A stretch of 35,772 nucleotides of DNA, from NCBI RefSeq assembly GCF_001426685.1, contig NZ_LMFB01000009.1:163941-199712 (forward strand), given 5' to 3'. The stretch is from Rhizobium sp. Root483D2. GTDB lineage: Bacteria > Pseudomonadota > Alphaproteobacteria > Rhizobiales > Rhizobiaceae. The notes beneath the pieces are model-generated. The model saw nothing but the letters and a program-made list of their open reading frames with translations, searched no databases and was not told where the DNA came from. Position 1 is the stretch's first letter. Each line of letters starts with the position of its first letter. The position numbers were made by a program, and so were the translations under genes. Positions 32,825-35,772 of the stretch are shown one piece after another.

Positions 32825-33661
32825 TTACTTCCTCCTTTTTTCAGGACGCAGCACATGCGTTTCGAAATATTGCAGGCCCGCCAATGTCAGCGTCGAGACC
32901 GCGATGATGGAGGCGACCGACGCATACATATGCGCATAATTGGCCACCGACCGGTGATAGGTGATGAGATCGCCGATACCCGTTGGCGTGATCAAAAGTT
33001 CCGCCAGCATCACGCCGATGAAGCCGGCGGCGATACCCAAACGCAGTCCGGCAAACAGGACTGGCGATGCATCCGGAATGATGATCTTGAAGATCTGCTG
33101 CAGGCGCGTTCCCTGAAAGGAGCGGCACATATCCACAAGTGACGGATTGACGTGGCGCACCGCCTTGTAGGCATTGAGCACGATCACAGGCAGCGCCAGC
33201 ATGATGACTGCAAGTGTCTTTGCCGTCAGCCCGATCCCGTAGATGAAGGTGACGAGCGGCACGAGTGCCGCCATCGGCGCCGCCTGAAGCACGATGAAAA
33301 CAGGTGCGAGCAGCCATTCCACTTTGGAAGACAATCCCATGGCAACGCCAAGCGCGATGCCGAGGACGGCTGAGATGGCGACACCAAGAACAAGTGGCTG
33401 CAGCGTCAGGAAATAGGCATAGAACATGCTGCCATCAAACAGCATTTCAAAAAAGGCCATCACCGTCTCGCTGAAGGTGGGGAACGCGAAGCTGATGGGG
33501 ATCAACCCCGCGATCTCCCAGGCGCCAAACAGGATTGCCAGCGACAGCAGGACCCAGAAGGACCGCCTCTCTTCTGCAAACCTGAAAAGCGTCGCGCCGG
33601 CCGTGACCGGAGCTTTCTTGGCTCCGATCCCGTCGGTCAGTTTGGTGGGGGACACGGACAT
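32825..33661 (-). CDS. NitT/TauT-type ABC transporter permease (first)
   Basis: 278 aa with about six hydrophobic helices. The EAA-type loop is DMCRSFQGTRLQQIFKIIIPDASPVLFAGLR (about 190-220). A charged N-terminal tail of about 40 residues precedes the first helix. ATG 33661 is preferred since TAGGA lies five bases upstream; ATG 33667 begins one base after the binding-protein stop. It forms the membrane pore with the other permease. Confidence 0.9.
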   Translation of the reverse strand: MSVSPTKLTDGIGAKKAPVTAGATLFRFAEERRSFWVLLSLAILFGAWEIAGLIPISFAFPTFSETVMAFFEMLFDGSMFYAYFLTLQPLVLGVAISAVLGIALGVAMGLSSKVEWLLAPVFIVLQAAPMAALVPLVTFIYGIGLTAKTLAVIMLALPVIVLNAYKAVRHVNPSLVDMCRSFQGTRLQQIFKIIIPDASPVLFAGLRLGIAAGFIGVMLAELLITPTGIGDLITYHRSVANYAHMYASVASIIAVSTLTLAGLQYFETHVLRPEKRRK

Positions 33662-33668
33662 CTGCATC

Positions 33669-34658
33669 CTACTTCGTGCCTGCCTTGGCGAGGGCCGCGT
33701 TCAGCGCGCCGAGGCTCCAGAAATCCTCGACCTTCAGTTCTTTCGGATCGCCGGTCAGCGCACCCGATACCGTGTAAAAATCGAAATCGTCGCGGGCCGC
33801 ATCTTCGCCGCCGCCATTCAGCGGCATGCCGGGAGCGGCCTCCGTGAAATAGGGCTCGATATCGGCGATCATGTCGGGGGTCGCATCCGGAAGCAGCTTG
33901 TATTTCTCGCGCAGCGCCACGATCGACTTCGGATCGGCCGCAACCTCGCGCCAGGTCGTCAGGATAGCCTCGACCAGGATTTCGACATCCTTCTCATTGG
34001 CGGTCAGATAGTCCGTATTGGCAAAAAGCGCCTCGTCGGTGGCCGCGACTTCCCCGAGCGGCAGGAAGGCAAACTTGCCCGGCGCTTCCTTTTCCAGGAT
34101 GCGCTTGCCGGACGAATCAACAATTGTCGCCTTGACGTTGCCTTGAAGCAGCGCACCGGTGCGCACTTCGGCGCCCGGCACATAGGCGATATTGGAATAT
34201 TTGATGCCGTTCTTGTCAGCCATCAGCTGCATGATGGCTTCCGTGCCCGACCCGCGCGAATGGACGGCTATTTCCTGCCCGTCGAGATCTTTCCAGTCCT
34301 TGTAGAATTCGGAATTGACGACCGGATAGAACTGCAGCTTGCTCAGCTGCATGAACACGCGGATCGGCGCCTTGACCTTCTGCAACAGCGCATAGGGTCC
34401 GCCGATGCCGATATCGGCCTGCCCGCTGACCACGGCCTGTGCCGCGATATCCTCGCTCTTCAAATATGTGACCTGGACATCGACGCCCTTCTCCTTGGCC
34501 CGCTCCAGCGCGACCAGCAGATGCAGCGATTCCACCGTCGCGATGTCACCAAAGGCGATCCGCATAGGATCAGCCCAGGCCGCGGCCGGCAATACGGCGG
34601 CGGCCGAAAAAACGGCGGCGGCGGTATAGGCCCGAATCCTTCTGGAAAAATTCCTCAT
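33669..34658 (-). CDS. NitT/TauT-type ABC transporter substrate-binding protein
   Basis: 329 aa, secreted to the periplasm: basic start MRNFSRRIRA, hydrophobic alanine-rich core and a probable signal-peptidase site after A29 (AWA before DP). The mature part begins MRIAFGDIATVESLHLLVAL and includes ADIGIGGPYALL, typical of SsuA/NMT1-like binders. The ligand is unknown; the FAH-family partner hints at a keto- or acyl-acid. ATG 34658 follows GGGAGGAG; it heads the five-gene operon ending in the FAH gene. Confidence 0.9.
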   Translation of the reverse strand: MRNFSRRIRAYTAAAVFSAAAVLPAAAWADPMRIAFGDIATVESLHLLVALERAKEKGVDVQVTYLKSEDIAAQAVVSGQADIGIGGPYALLQKVKAPIRVFMQLSKLQFYPVVNSEFYKDWKDLDGQEIAVHSRGSGTEAIMQLMADKNGIKYSNIAYVPGAEVRTGALLQGNVKATIVDSSGKRILEKEAPGKFAFLPLGEVAATDEALFANTDYLTANEKDVEILVEAILTTWREVAADPKSIVALREKYKLLPDATPDMIADIEPYFTEAAPGMPLNGGGEDAARDDFDFYTVSGALTGDPKELKVEDFWSLGALNAALAKAGTK

Positions 34659-34692
34659 TTTGTTCTCCTCCCGTTGCATGGGCCCTCCTCAG

Positions 34693-34743
34693 AACCCAAT
34701 TTCAAACCAATTCTGTATTAATACGCCATTGTGTCAACCAATT
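34693..34743. repeat. Repeated AAxCCAATT operator boxes on the operon side
   Basis: Three direct copies: AACCCAATT (34693-34701), AAACCAATT (34704-34712) and CAACCAATT (34735-34743). They overlap the start site, -10 and -35 of the ABC operon promoter. The same word makes up the palindrome before the GntR gene, so binding by that regulator is a reasonable inference. Confidence 0.6.
34710..34737 (-). promoter_or_regulatory. Candidate sigma70 promoter of the ABC-FAH operon
   Basis: On the minus strand TTGACA (34737-34732), 16-bp spacer, CAGAAT (34715-34710). Transcription would start near 34703, about 45 nt before ATG 34658. AAxCCAATT boxes overlap both hexamers. Confidence 0.65.
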
Positions 34744-34869
34744 TATTTGAGATTCTCCTCTGCCAGCTGGACCGTCGAAGCATATAGAGGGCGTCAAATA
34801 ACCAATAAATAATTGTTTTAAAACACTTTATTTTCAATTTAGAAAATTACAATTTTCATATCGCAATCG

Positions 34870-34898
34870 TTGACACCACAGTACGCACAAATTATAAG
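34870..34898 (+). promoter_or_regulatory. Sigma70-type promoter of the GntR regulator gene
   Basis: TTGACA (34870-34875), 17-bp spacer, TATAAG (34893-34898). The expected start site, about 34905, falls within the palindrome at 34901-34921, a layout typical of autorepression. Confidence 0.75.
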
Positions 34899-34900
34899 AA

Positions 34901-34921
34901 AACCCAATTCAAAATTGGTTT
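34901..34921. promoter_or_regulatory. Palindromic operator before the GntR gene
   Basis: AACCCAATT (34901-34909), CAA, AATTGGTTT (34913-34921): nine-base arms with a single mismatch, eight bases before the regulator ATG. Likely site for its own product. Confidence 0.65.
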
Positions 34922-34928
34922 CGATAAC

Positions 34929-35603
34929 ATGGACGAAAAAACCGACTTTTCAGCCCTCGCAAAACTCAAGGAATTTCTGGCCACAGCAGTCTTGCCCGAT
35001 GACGGTAGATTGCCTCCCGAGCGCGAACTGGCGGAATCCCTGGATATAGGCCGCGCGGTCTTGCGCAAGGCCTTGGCAACCCTGCAGGCCGAGGGCGTGG
35101 TCTGGCGGCATGTCGGCAAAGGCACATTCACCGGTGATCGCCCGATCGACACGGTCGCCGATATCAACTCCATGGTTCAAAGAACGAACCCGCTTGAAGT
35201 GATGGGCGCACGCATCGCTTTTGAACCGGAAGTGACGCGGTGCGCTGCGCTGAATGCAACCGCGGCACAGATCGCCGAGATGCGCAGCTGTATGCAAAAG
35301 GCGCAGCAGGCGCCGACCTGGCGCCTTTACGAACAATGGGACAATAAACTGCACCGCACCATTGGCGAGGCATCGCAGAACTCGCTGCTGCTTGGCCTTC
35401 TCGATACGCTGAACGCCGTTCGCCGGGCCGTCACATGGGGGCGGCTGCGCGACACCCCCCTGCGCCCGCCCGCTGATCACCACAGCTTTGCCGAACATGC
35501 ACGCATCGTCCAGGCCATCGCCGACCGCGACCCGGCGGCAGCCGCCGAAGCCATGCGAAAACACCTGCGCAGCGTCGAAAGCCGCATGCGCGACACCGGC
35601 TGA
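34929..35603 (+). CDS. GntR-family (FadR/FCD type) transcriptional regulator
   Basis: 224 aa. A winged helix (about 8-70) contains RLPPERELAESLDIGRAVLR and the wing GVVWRHVGKGTF. The all-helical FCD effector domain (about 85-218) has the metal-site residues D138, H142, H190 and H212, which in this family often bind carboxylic-acid effectors through a metal ion. It is divergent from the ABC-FAH operon, so it probably represses that operon and itself through the AAxCCAATT boxes until the transported acid is present. The start ATG has no strong ribosome site of its own. Confidence 0.92.
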   Translation: MDEKTDFSALAKLKEFLATAVLPDDGRLPPERELAESLDIGRAVLRKALATLQAEGVVWRHVGKGTFTGDRPIDTVADINSMVQRTNPLEVMGARIAFEPEVTRCAALNATAAQIAEMRSCMQKAQQAPTWRLYEQWDNKLHRTIGEASQNSLLLGLLDTLNAVRRAVTWGRLRDTPLRPPADHHSFAEHARIVQAIADRDPAAAAEAMRKHLRSVESRMRDTG

Positions 35604-35652
35604 CCCACTATAGATTCTCGACACCCCCTTTAAACAGTTCACAGGAATTCCC

Positions 35653-35772
35653 ATGACAAAGATCAAGGTCGCCAATCCGGTCGTCGAGCTCGACGGCGAT
35701 GAGATGACTCGCATCATCTGGCAGTTCATCAAGGAAAAGCTGATCCATCCCTATCTGGATATCGATCTGGAA
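35653..35772 (+). CDS. icd: Isocitrate dehydrogenase (NADP), N-terminal fragment cut by the window edge
   Basis: The first 40 codons, [20 protein letters not shown] and onward to YLDIDLE, match the start of NADP-dependent isocitrate dehydrogenase of the alphaproteobacterial and eukaryotic type. The enzyme converts isocitrate to 2-oxoglutarate in the TCA cycle. AGGA lies eight bases before the ATG. It follows the GntR gene by 49 bp in the same direction but is probably a separate housekeeping unit. Confidence 0.95.
   Translation, partial: MTKIKVANPVVELDGDEMTRIIWQFIKEKLIHPYLDIDLE

Noticed and set aside
33426..34721. A 431-codon plus-strand open frame across the ABC genes
   Set aside because: Antisense to an intact permease and a binding protein with signal peptide; no domain and no ribosome site.

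Overview
The window reads as chromosomal DNA of a Rhizobiaceae-type alphaproteobacterium. The evidence is the fairly GC-rich coding sequence, an icd start at the right edge that looks rhizobial, EcfG-type promoters (GGAAC, 16-17 nt, then xxTT), and the DUF3140/DUF2945, YdeP and TreZ gene set. I see no tRNA, rRNA, CRISPR array, insertion sequence or phage gene.

Region A (1-6960): a Crp-family regulator (+) faces a two-gene minus-strand unit. That unit is a class III nucleotidyl cyclase with TolB-like and TPR regions, followed by a 1423-residue protein that joins a complete cytochrome P450, a membrane segment and a complete DyP-type peroxidase. A perfect Crp palindrome (TGTGA-N6-TCACA) lies in the 81 bp between the cyclase and the fusion gene, and the Crp recognition helix has the matching R-E-x3-K pattern. 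Together this looks like a self-contained second-messenger circuit controlling an unusual double-heme oxidoreductase. I regard it as the most interesting system here.

Region B (7233-18600): a mosaic cell-surface glycan cluster in both orientations. It holds an OafA-like acyltransferase with an SGNH domain, a GT39-type membrane glycosyltransferase, two GT8-like enzymes, a GT92-like enzyme, an ELM1-like (DUF1022) protein, and four proteins with a GxGPS/GSAP-type layout resembling sialyltransferase-like or DUF115 folds. At least two of those four are clear paralogues.

Region C (18601-25710): a general-stress block. A small SrpA-like catalase, a YdeP-family molybdopterin oxidoreductase and DUF3140 are on +; DUF2945 and an SDR-treZ pair are on -. 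All three transcription units have an EcfG/RpoE2-like promoter.

Region D (25909-30251): an RND efflux pump (adaptor plus permease, overlapping by 4 nt) with no outer-membrane partner nearby.

Region E (30507-35603): a five-gene NitT/TauT-type ABC importer operon ending in a fumarylacetoacetate-hydrolase-family gene. It is divergent from a FadR-type GntR regulator; repeated AAxCCAATT boxes cover both facing promoters. The window closes with the first 40 codons of icd (isocitrate dehydrogenase).
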